From Kluyvera sp046569695 (lineage in GTDB: Bacteria; Pseudomonadota; Gammaproteobacteria; Enterobacterales; Enterobacteriaceae): DNA of 64,000 bases. The stretch is taken from assembly GCF_046569695.1 (NCBI RefSeq), contig NZ_JBKHUI010000023.1, forward strand, positions 11,191 through 75,190, written 5' to 3'. Below, one piece after another: positions 33,058 through 40,870 of the stretch (position 1 is the first letter of the stretch; each line of letters starts with the position of its first letter). Below the pieces are notes generated by a model. The model had not been told where the DNA came from. It did not search any database and worked only from the letters and a program-made list of their open reading frames with translations. The translations under genes and the position numbers were made by a program.

Positions 33058-33333
33058 ATGCCGCATTCACTCGAAGACAAAAAACGGGCATTAAGCCGAG
33101 TGCGCCGTATTAAAGGGCAGGTTGAAGCGCTGGAACGCGCGCTGGAATCGGGTGACTCCTGCCTGACCATCCTGCAGCAAATTGCCTCTATTCGCGGGGC
33201 CTCTAACGGCCTGATGGGCGAGATGGTTGAAATGCACCTTAAAGATGAACTGGTCAGCGGTGAAACCACGCCGGATCAGCGAGCGGTGCGCATGGCTGAG
33301 GTCGGTCACCTGCTTCGGTCCTATTTAAAATAA
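33058..33333 (+). CDS. frmR: Formaldehyde-sensing repressor FrmR (CsoR/RcnR family)
   Basis: The 91-residue protein has E. coli FrmR length and the family core R-V-R-R-I-K-G-Q-V-E-A-L-E and L-Q-Q-I-A-S-I-R-G-A. Formaldehyde cross-links the N-terminal Pro2 to a Cys in E. coli; Pro2 is present here (M-P-H) and the only cysteine is in D-S-C-L-T-I-L, at the equivalent position. It represses frmRA through the dyad just upstream. Confidence 0.92.
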   Translation: MPHSLEDKKRALSRVRRIKGQVEALERALESGDSCLTILQQIASIRGASNGLMGEMVEMHLKDELVSGETTPDQRAVRMAEVGHLLRSYLK

Positions 33334-33356
33334 TCCCCATAATGGAAAAGAGAGTT

Positions 33357-34475
33357 ATGAAATCACGTGCTGCAGTTGCGTTTGGCCCAGGTCAGCCGCT
33401 GAAAATTGTGGAAATTGACGTTGCGCCGCCGAAGAAGGGTGAAGTGCTGGTCAAAATCACCCATACCGGCGTTTGCCATACTGACGCATTCACCCTGTCA
33501 GGGGATGACCCTGAAGGCGTGTTCCCGGCGGTGCTTGGCCATGAAGGCGGCGGCGTGGTGGTGGAAGTGGGCGAAGGGGTGACGAGCCTCAAGCCGGGCG
33601 ACCATGTTATTCCACTGTATACCGCAGAATGCGGCGAGTGTAAGTTCTGTAAATCGGGCAAAACCAACCTCTGCCAGGCGGTTCGCGCCACTCAGGGCAA
33701 AGGGCTGATGCCGGATGGCACCACGCGTTTCTCCTACAACGGCGAACCGATTTATCACTATATGGGCACCAGCACCTTCAGCGAGTACACCGTCTGTGCG
33801 GAGATCTCGCTGGCGAAGGTGAACCCGCAGGCGCCGCTGGATAAAGTCTGCCTGCTGGGCTGTGGCGTGACCACCGGTATCGGCGCGGTACACAACACGG
33901 CGAAAGTGAAAGAGGGCGATACCGTGGCGGTGTTTGGCCTCGGCGGTATTGGTCTGGCGGTGATTCAGGGCGCGGTACAGGCGAAAGCCGGGCGCATTCT
34001 GGCCGTGGACATGAACCCGGAAAAATTCACCCTCGCGCGTGAAATGGGCGCAACCGACTTTATCAACCCAAAAGATTACGATAAACCGATTCAGGACGTG
34101 ATCGTTGAACTGACCGACGGCGGCGTGGACTTCAGCTTCGAATGTATTGGCAACGTCAACGTGATGCGTTCGGCGCTGGAATGCTGTCATAAAGGCTGGG
34201 GTGAAAGCATTATCATCGGCGTGGCCGGTGCGGGTCAGGAAATTAAAACCCGCCCATTCCAGCTGGTGACCGGTCGCGTATGGCGCGGTTCAGCATTCGG
34301 CGGCGTGAAAGGCCGTACCCAGCTGCCGGGCATGGTGGAAGAGGCGATGGCGGGCAAAATTCAGCTCGACCCGTTTATTACCCACCGTCTGCCATTAGAC
34401 CAGATTAACGAAGCGTTCGATCTGATGCACAAAGGGAAATCTATCCGTACCGTCATTCATTTCGGCAATAAATAA
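33357..34475 (+). CDS. frmA: S-(hydroxymethyl)glutathione dehydrogenase FrmA (class III alcohol dehydrogenase)
   Basis: The 372-residue Zn/NAD enzyme has catalytic zinc ligands in V-C-H-T-D and G-H-E-G, the structural zinc loop C-G-E-C-K-F-C-K-S-G-K-T-N-L-C, and a Rossmann G-L-G-G-I-G. It oxidises the spontaneous formaldehyde-glutathione adduct to S-formylglutathione. ATG 33357 follows AAGAGAG. The usual third gene frmB (S-formylglutathione hydrolase) is absent; a terminator follows instead. Confidence 0.95.
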   Translation: MKSRAAVAFGPGQPLKIVEIDVAPPKKGEVLVKITHTGVCHTDAFTLSGDDPEGVFPAVLGHEGGGVVVEVGEGVTSLKPGDHVIPLYTAECGECKFCKSGKTNLCQAVRATQGKGLMPDGTTRFSYNGEPIYHYMGTSTFSEYTVCAEISLAKVNPQAPLDKVCLLGCGVTTGIGAVHNTAKVKEGDTVAVFGLGGIGLAVIQGAVQAKAGRILAVDMNPEKFTLAREMGATDFINPKDYDKPIQDVIVELTDGGVDFSFECIGNVNVMRSALECCHKGWGESIIIGVAGAGQEIKTRPFQLVTGRVWRGSAFGGVKGRTQLPGMVEEAMAGKIQLDPFITHRLPLDQINEAFDLMHKGKSIRTVIHFGNK

Positions 34476-34485
34476 TCCTCCCCCC

Positions 34486-34515
34486 AACCAGCGGGATCGT
34501 CCCGCTGGTTCTTCG
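34486..34515 (+). terminator. Rho-independent terminator of frmRA
   Basis: ACCAGCGGGA and TCCCGCTGGT form a ten-base perfect stem followed by TCTTCG. The T-run is short, so efficiency may be moderate. It begins about 10 bp after frmA. Confidence 0.65.
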
Positions 34516-34551
34516 AAGTGTGACCCGCCTTGCGTTTTGCACCATTGCTGA

Positions 34552-34578
34552 TAACAAATCAGCGCTAATGGCCGATGA
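34552..34578 (+). promoter_or_regulatory. Candidate FliA (sigma28) promoter of trg
   Basis: GCCGATGA matches the sigma28 -10 consensus GCCGATAA in 7 of 8 bases. Exactly 11 bp upstream is TAACAAAT, a weak match to TAAAGTTT. It lies 36 bp before the trg ATG. Control of trg with the flagellar regulon is the known E. coli pattern. Confidence 0.5.
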
Positions 34579-34613
34579 CTCTATTACTTACCTCAAGTAC
34601 AAGAGAGTCACTC

Positions 34614-36311
34614 ATGGAAAAAAAATCCGCGCAGCCGCGTCGCGCACAAAAGGTCGGCTTCTTACATCATATCCGTCTGGTGCCGTTTTTCGGCTCGGTG
34701 CTGGGCGGCATTCTGGTGCTGTTTGCGCTGAGTTCAGGGCTGGCAGGCTATTTTATGTGGAAGGCCGATAACGACCAGCGCGACGTTACCCAGGAGCTGC
34801 AGGTGCGCGTGGGGCTTTCCGACAGCGCCAACTATCTGCGTGAAGCCCGTATCATGATGATCCACGCGGGCGCGGACAGCCGTATTGCTGAAATGGAGAG
34901 CATGAAGAAAAACCTGGCGGCGGCAGAAGACCGAATTAAACGTTCCCAGGATGGGTTCAAGCTCTACGCCAATCGCAGCGTGAAAACGCAGGCGGATGAA
35001 GCGCTGGATGCCGAAATGAATCAACGCTACAGCGCCTATTTAGAAGGGATGGCGCCGATGCTGAAATACGCAAAGAACGGCATGTTTGAAGCCATCATCA
35101 ACTATGAAAGCGAACAGGCGCGCGCGTTCGACGACGCGTACAACGATGTGCGCAATAAGGTCATTACGATTCGTACCGCTCGCGCCAATCAGCTTGCCGA
35201 ACTGGCCCACGGCCGTACCCAACTGGGCGTGATGTTTATGATTGGCGCGTTTGTACTGGCGGTGCTGATGACCATCGTCACCTTTACCACCCTGCGTAAC
35301 GTGGTGATCCTGCCGCTGCAGCGCGCGGGCGTGCGCATTGCACAGATTGCCAATGGTGACCTGACGATGCCGGATGAACCGGTAGGGCGCAGCGAGATAG
35401 GTCAGCTCAACGGTCATCTGCAAAAAATGCAGCACTCGCTGGTGCAGACCGTGGGCAGCGTGCGCCAGGGGGCCGAAGAGATTTATCGCGGCACCAGTGA
35501 AATCTCCGCCGGCAATACCGATCTCTCTTCTCGTACCGAGCAGCAGGCGGCGGCGATTGAACAGACAGCTGCCAGCATGGAGCAGTTAGCCGCAACGGTG
35601 AAACAGAACGCCGAGAACGCCCATCATGCCAGCAAGCTGGCGGAGGACGCTTCGGGTAAAGCAACGCGCGGCGGCCAACTGGTCTCCGGCGTGGTGTCGA
35701 CGATGGGCAGCATATCCACCAGCTCGAAGAAAATTTCTGAGATAACCTCGGTCATCAACAGCATTGCCTTCCAGACCAACATTCTGGCGCTGAACGCGGC
35801 GGTGGAAGCGGCGCGCGCGGGTGAGCAAGGGCGCGGATTTGCAGTGGTAGCGAGTGAAGTTCGCACGCTGGCAAGCCGCAGCGCCCAGGCAGCGAAAGAG
35901 ATTGAGGGGCTGATCAGTGAATCGGTAACCTTGATAGAACGCGGCTCAGGTGAAGTGGTTCGTGCGGGTACCACGATGACCGATATTGTGGATGCGGTAA
36001 AACGCGTGACCGATATCATGCTGGAGATTGCGGCAGCCTCTGACGAGCAGAATCGCGGCATTCAGCAGGTGAGTCAGGCGGTGACCGAGATGGATAACGT
36101 CACTCAGCAGAACGCCTCGCTGGTGGAGGAAGCCTCTGCGGCGGCGGCTTCATTGGAGGAACAGGCAGCGCGTTTAACCGAAGCGGTAGGGACGTTCCGC
36201 CTACAGTCCAGTGCGCACGTTGAAACGGTGAAAGCGGTGGCAAAAGCCACGTTTAACCCGGCCCGCCCGGCGGCGGCAACCGCAGGTGCGGATAACTGGG
36301 AAACGTTTTAA
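34614..36311 (+). CDS. trg: Methyl-accepting chemotaxis protein Trg (ribose/galactose receptor) with NWETF tail
   Basis: The 565-residue receptor has an N-terminal helix (G-G-I-L-V-L-F-A-L-S), a four-helix-bundle periplasmic domain and a second helix near 200. A HAMP domain and the signalling hairpin with I-N-S-I-A-F-Q-T-N-I-L-A-L-N-A-A-V-E-A-A-R-A-G-E-Q-G-R-G-F follow. The start G-F-L-H-H-I-R-L-V-P and the gene position match E. coli Trg, which senses ribose- and galactose-binding proteins. It ends N-W-E-T-F, the CheR/CheB docking pentapeptide of Tar and Tsr, on a Pro/Ala-rich linker; E. coli Trg lacks it. Confidence 0.92.
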   Translation: MEKKSAQPRRAQKVGFLHHIRLVPFFGSVLGGILVLFALSSGLAGYFMWKADNDQRDVTQELQVRVGLSDSANYLREARIMMIHAGADSRIAEMESMKKNLAAAEDRIKRSQDGFKLYANRSVKTQADEALDAEMNQRYSAYLEGMAPMLKYAKNGMFEAIINYESEQARAFDDAYNDVRNKVITIRTARANQLAELAHGRTQLGVMFMIGAFVLAVLMTIVTFTTLRNVVILPLQRAGVRIAQIANGDLTMPDEPVGRSEIGQLNGHLQKMQHSLVQTVGSVRQGAEEIYRGTSEISAGNTDLSSRTEQQAAAIEQTAASMEQLAATVKQNAENAHHASKLAEDASGKATRGGQLVSGVVSTMGSISTSSKKISEITSVINSIAFQTNILALNAAVEAARAGEQGRGFAVVASEVRTLASRSAQAAKEIEGLISESVTLIERGSGEVVRAGTTMTDIVDAVKRVTDIMLEIAAASDEQNRGIQQVSQAVTEMDNVTQQNASLVEEASAAAASLEEQAARLTEAVGTFRLQSSAHVETVKAVAKATFNPARPAAATAGADNWETF

Positions 36312-36317
36312 GCGAGT

Positions 36318-36430
36318 GCCTTGCCGGATGGCGGCGTAAACGCCTTATCCGGCCTGGCAAAAATAAGCCTCGCCACCGTAAAGGTGACGAGGCAGCGTAG
36401 GCCTGATAAGCCAGCGCCATCAGGCACAAT
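36318..36430. repeat. REP units between trg and quiA
   Basis: TTGCCGGATGGCGGCG with TTATCCGGCCTGGC and, after a CCTCGCCACC/GGTGACGAGG hairpin, GTAGGCCTGATAAGCC with CGCCATCAGGCAC. The middle hairpin could also act as a terminator stem but has no T-run. Confidence 0.8.
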
Positions 36431-36451
36431 ACGCGCACGGTAGTTCGAGTA

Positions 36452-38827
36452 TCAGTGACTATCCGGCAGCGCGTAGGCAATGATGTAATCACCGCGATCC
36501 GGCGACTGGCGTGCGCCACCCGCGTTAATCACGATGTACTGTTTGCCAGTTTCCGGTGACACATAGGTCATTGGGCCAGACTGACTGCCAACCGGCAGAC
36601 GGTCTTTCCAGATCTCTTTCCCGGTTGCGGTATCAAACGCGCGCAGATAGAAATCCTGAGTACCGGCGAAGAACAGCAGGCCAGACTGAGTCGAGAGGGA
36701 CGCGCCGAGCGTAGGCATCCCGATAGGAATCGGCATATGCATGCGAATGCCCAGCGGCCCGGTATCTTCAACCGTACCAACCGGTACCTGCCAGACGATT
36801 TTCCCGGACTTCAGATCCACCGCAGACATGGTGCCGAACGGCGGTTTCTGGCATGGAATACCCAGTGGTGACAGGAAACGCTCGCGCATTGCGCCGTACG
36901 GTGTACCGTCCATCGGTACAATACCCATCTCTATACCACTAGCATTCTTCGCCACATTGGCGCGTGGCACCATATAGTTTGCCAGACCCAGACGCATATC
37001 GTTGACGAACATCAGGCTGTTGTTCGGGTCAACCGACACGCTGCCCCAGTTCATTCCGCCCAGTGAGCCAGGATACTGCAGAGAACGGTCTTCGCCTGGT
37101 GGGGTGAAGATACCCTGATGACGCATCTCTTTAAACTGGATGCGGCACAGCAGCAGATCAACCGGCGTAGCACCCCACATATCGGACTCTTTCAGCGTTT
37201 CGTTGCCGATCATCGGCATTCCCACGGAGTAAGGCTGAGTAGGCGAGTAGCGCTCACCGGGCACGTTGCCTGCCGGAACCGGACGTTCTTCGACTTTGGC
37301 TACCGGCTCACCGGTTTCACGATTGAGCATAAAGATCATGCCCTGCTTGCTGGTCTGGACCAGCACCGGCGTGTTGCCACCTTTACCATCTGGCAGGTCG
37401 TATAACAGCGGCTGCGACGGCAGGTCAAAGTCCCACAGGTCGTGGTGGGTGGTCTGATAGTGCCAGCGCACTTTACCGGTGGTGGCATCTACCGCCACGA
37501 TAGAAGAGCTGTATTTATCGTCGAGTGCGGTACGCTCACCGGCCCAGAAATCTGGGGTGGCGTTACCGGTCGGCAGATAAACCAGGTTCAGCTTCGCGTC
37601 GTAAGACATCGCGGACCAGACGTTCGGCGTACCGCGCGTATAGGTCATCCCTTCCGGCGGCAGGCCGGTCAGGTTCGGGTTACCCGGGTCCCACGCCCAG
37701 GCGAGTTTACCGCTATGTACATCGTAAGCGCGCACTACGCCCGGCGGCTCGCCGGTGGAGAAGTTATCGGCCACGCGGCCGCCCACAATCACCACATTAC
37801 CCGCTACTAATGGCGTAGAGGTCTGCTGATAGTAGCCCGGCTTGATATCACCCATGCCGATACTCAGATCAACCACGCCGTGGTCGCCAAAGTCGTCACA
37901 CACTTTACCGTTATCGGCATTGATAGCGATAAGACGCGCGTCGGTGGTCGGCAGGAACAGACGGCGCGGGCAGGCGGCAGGTTGAGTTGCCGGTGCCTGT
38001 GCGGTAACGGAAGGGGTGTCTTCAAAGTAACCCAGACCGCGACAGCGCTGCCAGTTAGGCGCGGTGGCTTTCGAATCGTAGCGCCATTTCTCTTTGCCCG
38101 AGTCAACGTCCAGCGCCAGTACTTTGCTGTACGGTGTGCAGACGAACAGGGTGTCGCCAACCTGCAACGGGGTGTTCTGATCTTCCGCACCTGAACCGTT
38201 GCTCTGGGGAATATCACCCGTATGGGCAACCCACGCGACCTGCAGCTTATCGATGTTCTGCTTGTTGATCTGGTCTAACGCGGCAAAACGGTCGCCGTGG
38301 GTGGTGTTGCCCCAATGTTCCCAGTTTTTCTGCTCATCGCCGGGCGCTACCGGTTTGACCGGCACCGCTTCGGTGGCTGAAACCAGCGTTTGCGGCTTGA
38401 ACATACCGCCCATGCTCACCAAAAGCACAACGGCAATGACGGCGGCGAGGCCAAAGGCCGGGCCTTTTTTGGCGGGCTGAACGTGCGACATAAACGGCCA
38501 CACCAGGGCGCAGAGAAACGCCAGCACGCCAAAGGTAAACAGGCGCGAGAAGAGCGGCCAGAAATCCCAGCCTGCATCGCTGATTGACCAGACGATCGCC
38601 ACGATAAACGCCAGCGCGTACAGCACTATCCCGCCGCGACGCTGACGAGCAATCAGAATGGCGCTGACCACCATCACCAGCCCCATCAGGGCAAAGAACC
38701 AGGAGCCACCGACGCTGGCGAGTTTCGCCCCCAGCACACCGATAGCCAGGCCGACGATCAACATCAGCGCGATAAGAAGCCACTGCAGGACTCGTGGGAA
38801 TCCTCGTGGCACGTTGCCAGTTGCCAT
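36452..38827 (-). CDS. quiA: Membrane PQQ-dependent dehydrogenase, quinate/shikimate type (glucose-dehydrogenase family)
   Basis: From MATGNVPRGF (AAGGAG upstream) the protein has 791 residues. About five N-terminal helices (to ~residue 130) anchor an eight-bladed beta-propeller with tryptophan-docking repeats (W-R-Y-D-S, W-A-W-D-P-G, W-H-Y-Q-T). Family signatures are H-H-D-L-W-D-F-D and T-P-L-V, with the ending D-Y-I-I-A-Y-A-L-P. The domain plan equals E. coli Gcd (796). Quinate/shikimate specificity is inferred from the linked pcaHG and ydcI and from quiC elsewhere in the window; glucose specificity cannot be excluded from sequence. It would oxidise substrate at the periplasmic face and reduce ubiquinone. 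PQQ synthesis genes are not in the window. Confidence 0.8.
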   Translation of the reverse strand: MATGNVPRGFPRVLQWLLIALMLIVGLAIGVLGAKLASVGGSWFFALMGLVMVVSAILIARQRRGGIVLYALAFIVAIVWSISDAGWDFWPLFSRLFTFGVLAFLCALVWPFMSHVQPAKKGPAFGLAAVIAVVLLVSMGGMFKPQTLVSATEAVPVKPVAPGDEQKNWEHWGNTTHGDRFAALDQINKQNIDKLQVAWVAHTGDIPQSNGSGAEDQNTPLQVGDTLFVCTPYSKVLALDVDSGKEKWRYDSKATAPNWQRCRGLGYFEDTPSVTAQAPATQPAACPRRLFLPTTDARLIAINADNGKVCDDFGDHGVVDLSIGMGDIKPGYYQQTSTPLVAGNVVIVGGRVADNFSTGEPPGVVRAYDVHSGKLAWAWDPGNPNLTGLPPEGMTYTRGTPNVWSAMSYDAKLNLVYLPTGNATPDFWAGERTALDDKYSSSIVAVDATTGKVRWHYQTTHHDLWDFDLPSQPLLYDLPDGKGGNTPVLVQTSKQGMIFMLNRETGEPVAKVEERPVPAGNVPGERYSPTQPYSVGMPMIGNETLKESDMWGATPVDLLLCRIQFKEMRHQGIFTPPGEDRSLQYPGSLGGMNWGSVSVDPNNSLMFVNDMRLGLANYMVPRANVAKNASGIEMGIVPMDGTPYGAMRERFLSPLGIPCQKPPFGTMSAVDLKSGKIVWQVPVGTVEDTGPLGIRMHMPIPIGMPTLGASLSTQSGLLFFAGTQDFYLRAFDTATGKEIWKDRLPVGSQSGPMTYVSPETGKQYIVINAGGARQSPDRGDYIIAYALPDSH

Positions 38828-38861
38828 ACCTTTCTCCTTAAAACAGCAAAATGCGCACAGT

Positions 38862-38877
38862 TGAACCATGTGGTGTG
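38862..38877. promoter_or_regulatory. Partial PcaQ-like box next to quiA
   Basis: TGAACC-ATGT-GGTGTG lies about 35 bp before the quiA start. It resembles the better copy at 38958-38973 with one half degraded (GGTG for GGTT). A secondary regulator contact is possible. Confidence 0.3.
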
Positions 38878-38957
38878 TTTTGTGCTGTGCTTTTGTTTTG
38901 AATGAAATGCTAACGTGCTTCTAAATGAGGCATTTTGTTTGTGTATGCAATCAAGAA

Positions 38958-38973
38958 TGAACCATTTGGTTAA
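38958..38973. promoter_or_regulatory. PcaQ-like LysR box upstream of quiA
   Basis: TGAACC-ATTT-GGTTAA fits the remembered rhizobial PcaQ consensus ATAACC-N4-GGTTAA in 10 of 12 fixed bases with exact spacing. It lies ~130 bp before the quiA start, and ydcI, a LysR gene, is the next gene. Binding by YdcI is inference. Confidence 0.5.
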
Positions 38974-39113
38974 ATTATGGATATGATAGATCTGTTAAAT
39001 TGCATTGCGCAATTGTTAATAAATGATTTCGCATTAATTGCGTAGAGAGAAAGTAAAATAGCGCGGAAAAACGAAGGCACTTAGCCCGCCAGGCGACGGG
39101 CCGGTGTGATTTT

Positions 39114-40037
39114 TCAGGAAGGCATTGACTTGCGTACTGCGCTCAATAGCGTCTGTGCGCCGGAAGAAAGCGGGGTGTCCACCCGCGTGAGAATGCCAAT
39201 CGGCTCTCCCTGGCCCTGCGTCGCAATCGGCAGGGCGGTCAGTACGCCGCGGCGTAAATCGTCTTTCACCGCGCCGGAAGGCACAAACCAGATATAGTTG
39301 TAATCAACGGTGAGCTGGCGCGAAAGCGAGGCGGAGAGCGTCTCAATACAACCGGCAGGCATTTTGCAGCCCTGGCTTTGCAGCAACGTCTCCGCATTCT
39401 GGCGCGGGACGGTGCCTTTTGGTGAAACCACCACCGGCCACTCCAGTACGCGGCTCAGGGTAATGTTTTCATGCAGCAGCGGGTGATCGGGGCGTACCAC
39501 CAGCTTCAATGATTCCAGGAACAACAGCTCATAGTTCAGCCCGGTCATCAGTTCCGGGTCAGACATGCGGCCAATCCCCAGATCGATATCGCCGGACTTC
39601 AGCGCGGCCAGTAGCATGGTGTTATTCATGGTGGCAACCTGGAGCGTCACATCTTTTTGCTGCTGGTGGAATTGGCCTATCACGGCAGGTAATACGCCCA
39701 GGGCAGCCGTCGGTAGAGCACCGATGCGCACCACATCATTGTTAACACCTTCTTTACGTATTAACGCCTGACCGGCGGTATTCAGCGCATCAAGCACCTT
39801 CACCGCATGGGTTAAAAATTGTTCGCCGACGAGGGTCAACTGAGCGCCAAGACGGCCGCGTTCGAAGAGGCGAGTACCGGTAAGTTGCTCGAGTTCGTTG
39901 AGCGTCTTGGAGAGCGCTGGCTGGCTTAAATTAAGGGTTTCAGCCGCGCGCCCCAAAGTTCCCTGTTGGGCGACGGCCACGAATGTGTGCAGATGGCGCA
40001 GACGAATGCGCTGACTAAAGAGAGCATTTTTTTCCAT
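39114..40037 (-). CDS. ydcI: LysR-type regulator YdcI, PcaQ-like
   Basis: The 307-residue protein has the same length as E. coli YdcI and is highly similar (I-R-L-R-H-L-H-T-F-V-A-V-A-Q-Q-G-T-L-G-R-A-A-E-T at the helix-turn-helix; L-M-T-G-L-N-Y-E-L-L-F-L-E-S-L in the sensor domain). The same N-terminal pattern is typical of PcaQ, the LysR activator of protocatechuate genes in alpha-proteobacteria. Here it stands between quiA and pcaGH on the same strand, so control of these genes by protocatechuate or its ring-cleavage product is likely. A TTGCTAGCAA palindrome near 40096 in its upstream region may be its own site. Confidence 0.9.
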   Translation of the reverse strand: MEKNALFSQRIRLRHLHTFVAVAQQGTLGRAAETLNLSQPALSKTLNELEQLTGTRLFERGRLGAQLTLVGEQFLTHAVKVLDALNTAGQALIRKEGVNNDVVRIGALPTAALGVLPAVIGQFHQQQKDVTLQVATMNNTMLLAALKSGDIDLGIGRMSDPELMTGLNYELLFLESLKLVVRPDHPLLHENITLSRVLEWPVVVSPKGTVPRQNAETLLQSQGCKMPAGCIETLSASLSRQLTVDYNYIWFVPSGAVKDDLRRGVLTALPIATQGQGEPIGILTRVDTPLSSGAQTLLSAVRKSMPS

Positions 40038-40165
40038 AGGCGATGTTAAAAACAGAGCGGTACGGGTGACAAGTGATGTTGTTTAAATTTGATAACTTGC
40101 TAGCAAATTATTATTAACATTTGTGCGGTTTAACAGACAAGCGGTTTGTTGTATTTGGAGAAGTT

Positions 40166-40233
40166 CCCGGCGTCGCGTTGCTCGACCGGGCTACTTTGCG
40201 ATAGGTAGCCCGGCCGAGCAACGCGACGCCGGG
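40166..40233. repeat. 29-bp near-perfect inverted repeat (REP-like, CCCGGCGTCGCG family)
   Basis: The arms at 40166-40194 and 40205-40233 pair at 28 of 29 positions around the ten-base loop TTTGCGATAG. The unit GTAGCCCGGCCGAGCAACGC recurs near 57.7 kb and 63.8 kb. It lies between pcaG and ydcI in the same transcription direction, so it may weaken read-through or stabilise pcaG mRNA. Confidence 0.85.
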
Positions 40234-40249
40234 CCAAAGCGCACCCACC

Positions 40250-40870
40250 TTACAGATCGAAAAACACCGTTTCGTTCTCACCCTGTAAATAGATATCGAA
40301 ACGGTACACCGTCTCGTTGCCGCGCGTCTCTTTATGCCCAATCAACGTCTTGCGGCGCACTTCCCATTCGATCAGATTTAGCACCGGGTCTTTGGCATTC
40401 GCCTCCTGCTCGTCGGAGAAATACATCCGCGTATTCAGGCCGATATTGATCCCCCGCGCCACGATCCACAGATTGACGTGCGGAGCCATCATGCGTCCGT
40501 CGCGGCCCACGGCCTGGCCGGGTTTAATGGTGTCAAAGCGCCACACACCGCTGTCAAAGTTAGAGCAGGCGCGACCCCAGCCGCGGAAATCCTCATCCAG
40601 CGCTTTTTCCTGCTGCTGGTCTGCCACATGGTTATAGCGCCCGGCGGCGTTGGCCTGCCAGATTTCAATCAACACATCGCGCACCGGCGTGCCGGAACCA
40701 TCAAACACGCGCCCCTCAATGGCGATGCGTTCGCCTGGCGTATGGCTGTTGGCAAGCGTCGAGCCGAAGTTTTTTTCGAAGATATGGAAGCCCGCAGCGT
40801 CCGGAGCCAGGCCGATATGCACATAAGGGCCTGCGGTTTGCGAGGCGGTTTCCGGTAAATAATCTTTCAT
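40250..40870 (-). CDS. pcaG: Protocatechuate 3,4-dioxygenase alpha subunit
   Basis: The 206-residue intradiol dioxygenase subunit begins M-K-D-Y-L-P-E-T-A-S-Q-T-A-G-P-Y-V-H-I-G, the family N-terminus. It has the E-I-W-Q-A-N-A-A-G-R-Y-N-H block without the beta-subunit iron ligands, and P-H-V-N-L-W-I in place of P-S-H-I-H. With PcaH it forms the (alpha-beta-Fe)n enzyme that cleaves protocatechuate to 3-carboxy-cis,cis-muconate. Its start overlaps the pcaH stop by four bases. Confidence 0.93.
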   Translation of the reverse strand: MKDYLPETASQTAGPYVHIGLAPDAAGFHIFEKNFGSTLANSHTPGERIAIEGRVFDGSGTPVRDVLIEIWQANAAGRYNHVADQQQEKALDEDFRGWGRACSNFDSGVWRFDTIKPGQAVGRDGRMMAPHVNLWIVARGINIGLNTRMYFSDEQEANAKDPVLNLIEWEVRRKTLIGHKETRGNETVYRFDIYLQGENETVFFDL

